A stretch of DNA of 64,000 bases, taken from assembly GCF_921293095.1 (NCBI RefSeq), contig NC_060259.1:22575812-22639811 (forward strand), in the 5' to 3' direction. Of this stretch, positions 62,261-64,000 are shown piece by piece. The notes beneath the pieces were generated by a model. It worked only from the letters and a program-made list of their open reading frames with translations, was not told where the DNA came from and did not search any database. The first letter of the stretch is position 1. Each line of letters begins with the position of its first letter. Position numbers and translations under genes: made by a program. Origin of the DNA: Ischnura elegans. Taxonomy: Eukaryota > Arthropoda > Insecta > Odonata > Coenagrionidae.

Positions 62261-64000
62261 CAGAATATTTCAAAAATACTCCATACAAACTTATCTTAAC
62301 GGATACAATACTTAAATGATAAAAACTATATGAGTGATTAAACAGAAATTTAAGTAGCAAGCTGGTAGGGTAACTGTGAATTTGTATCAAATATTAGAAC
62401 CGTTAAATTGAAGAGATAGAGATTGACAGTCAAAGGAATGGAAAGAGGAGAGATGGTAGAGTGAATGGGCATCACAGCCTTTGGAATCTCAAAACGTCAA
62501 ATTCTACGGAGAATTGATCGAGTTGCATTAAAATCACAAAGAAACAGATTGTTGCCATAAGTAATTCAGGTAAACAAATTTTGACCCCTATCCGTACAAT
62601 AGCCGAAGCATGAACTTCTTCCATTTCAATTTAACAATTTTCACCTGAAATTCCTCAAGTAATCGATTTTATGCGTAAAAAGGTAATCGTGCCTTTACTA
62701 TTTAAATATTTTCAATGTGTTTGCGTTAAAGTTATTTAATTCTGAAAACCTTGGCGTGGTTTTCTATACTTAATCGTATAGTGCCTTTGCATCAACTTAT
62801 CAAATACACCGCATCACAGAGTGTTAGCTCTCAAATGTCGTACGTTAGAGACTAATTTGCACTCTAGTATTTACCAAGAAGATAAAATTCGAAATTTTGA
62901 CTCCAACTTATAAAAATTGCTTTATAATAAACAGGGATATTGGCTGTAGGTAAAATAACGTTCAGTACAGCATCTTGCTTTTAAATGCATAGGAACGTCA
63001 AATGCAAAAACGTCAAAACGGAATTGGTGCGTCGAGTATCATGACTTTTGAAACACAAGGTTGTAAGGGCTGCCGCCCATTGGTGAGTAAGCACAGCCTT
63101 TCGAAGGCAACAAGCATTGATTGAATAACGCTGGCAGCCTGACAACCGCATCCTCTGCAGCATACATGTCATTATGGCAGTTGGGACGTTTGCTGCGCTA
63201 TCATCTGAAGCATACGAGGTTATTATTTTTATTAGTCTTTCCTTTTACTTTAAGTATATGTACGTTGATTTTCTCCGCGAGTAATTTTCCCAAAACGTGC
63301 ACTGAAGACTGGTTAAACCCTCTGAAAATAAAATATGTGAAGAGAAATAAATAACACATTAATTAGCATTTATCTGCTTCAGATAGTCTCAGATTACCAT
63401 CATGAAGATAAAATGTCCTCATATCATACATTATTATCCGATATAAGATTATGATGCTTAAGGTTTTCGACCATTTCCTTCAACCAAAGAACAGAATAAT
63501 TTTGTACCATATCATCCGCAAGTAACATTTTGGTTGCAATCCATGATTTTAATTATAGATGATATACTTGCATGGGATGCCGTGACTTTATACACTCATT
63601 TAAAGTTTCCAAAAGATACCGGAGCAGCGCTCTGGGTAGACAATTTCCCGGTGCTCAGCTCGTAAGCGCCGCTCGAGTTGGCTTTCACGGCTACTCTATT
63701 CTTAACATAGCCGTACCATTTGGTCTCACTCCTTTCCTGGGTAGATTTTTGATTTGTTACGCTTAAAATATTTCTTTGAAACGGTATATCCATAAAATAT
63801 TTTTAACGTTCTTAAATACTACAGTACTATTTACCACATCCAGTAAGGGTAAAACAACGCTGAAATACGTACATATGTTAATCATTCCCCCCAAACCCTC
63901 AATAATTAATTTTGAACCCTAGGTCTTAAGTTATACCTAGGTTCTACAGTCTCTGTGACTGCATGCATTGCTTGTTGGACCTCTTCAGGAGCTCCATCTT
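62261..64000. other. Region without recognised gene
   Basis: Short frames at 62981-63354 and 63572-63793 overlap on both strands and carry no known motif. Nothing else was recognised to the window end. Confidence 0.4.

Noticed and set aside
1..64000. CRISPR arrays, operons, bacterial promoters or an integrated prokaryotic segment
   Set aside because: The mobile-element content, absence of long coding frames and base composition all point to eukaryotic nuclear DNA; no regularly spaced repeats were seen.
1..64000. Genuine tRNA or rRNA genes
   Set aside because: Only degenerate tRNA-like SINE heads were found; none has a complete cloverleaf with intact A and B boxes.

Overview
The window is AT-rich eukaryotic nuclear DNA, most likely from an arthropod. 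Its mobile elements are Penelope-like retroelements with GIY-YIG nuclease relics and hammerhead ribozymes, APE-type LINEs, tRNA-derived SINEs, piggyBac-, pogo- and mariner-like elements. This mix suggests an insect or arachnid, but I cannot name the species. No intact host gene, tRNA or rRNA gene is visible. Most open frames are short chance frames. The best host-gene signal is one possible terminal exon at 32959-33105.

Layout. 1-440: reverse transcriptase relic of a Penelope-like element (PLE), minus strand. 8844-9096: a 231-bp palindromic element with two opposed hammerhead ribozyme (HHR) motifs and an 11-bp target duplication. 13.2 and 15.7-16.0 kb: copies of a tRNA-derived SINE. 21.0-21.3 kb: a LINE 3' end. 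25657-27224: a compact PLE with RT and GIY-YIG remnants between inverted ~225-bp terminal repeats, bounded by a 14-bp target duplication. 29.2-30.8 kb: a dead piggyBac element. 33.6-34.3 kb: another PLE relic with a decayed HHR. 35.4-35.8 kb: a TA-flanked MITE. 38.05-38.27 kb: a second short palindromic element with target duplication. 39.9-40.1 kb: SINE-like pieces. 40.8-41.7 kb: LINE RT and ORF1 fragments in convergent orientation. 42.6-43.5 kb: a PLE GIY-YIG relic followed by the best HHR of the window. 45.8-47.5 kb: an internally deleted LINE with a perfect hairpin at the deletion. 48.9-49.3 kb: a piggyBac-type MITE. 56.1-58.4 kb: a 2.2-kb element with ~400-bp inverted arms. 59.75-60.05 kb: a pogo/Tigger-type MITE. 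60.7-62.3 kb: a decayed LINE RT.

The most interesting theme is a set of six HHR-like motifs in four or five distinct PLE-type repeat families. They share one layout: a CUGANGA core, one extra nucleotide in the 5' strand of stem II, GAAA, a minimal 1-2 bp stem III with a 4-nt loop, and a UH cleavage site. Three elements show the same gross plan of inverted terminal copies, a short tail at one end only, and a 10-14 bp target duplication. Two of these are reduced to little more than the paired copies. PLEs are known to carry HHRs in their pseudo-LTRs; the fold-back mini-elements and the recurring extra core nucleotide look less familiar to me.
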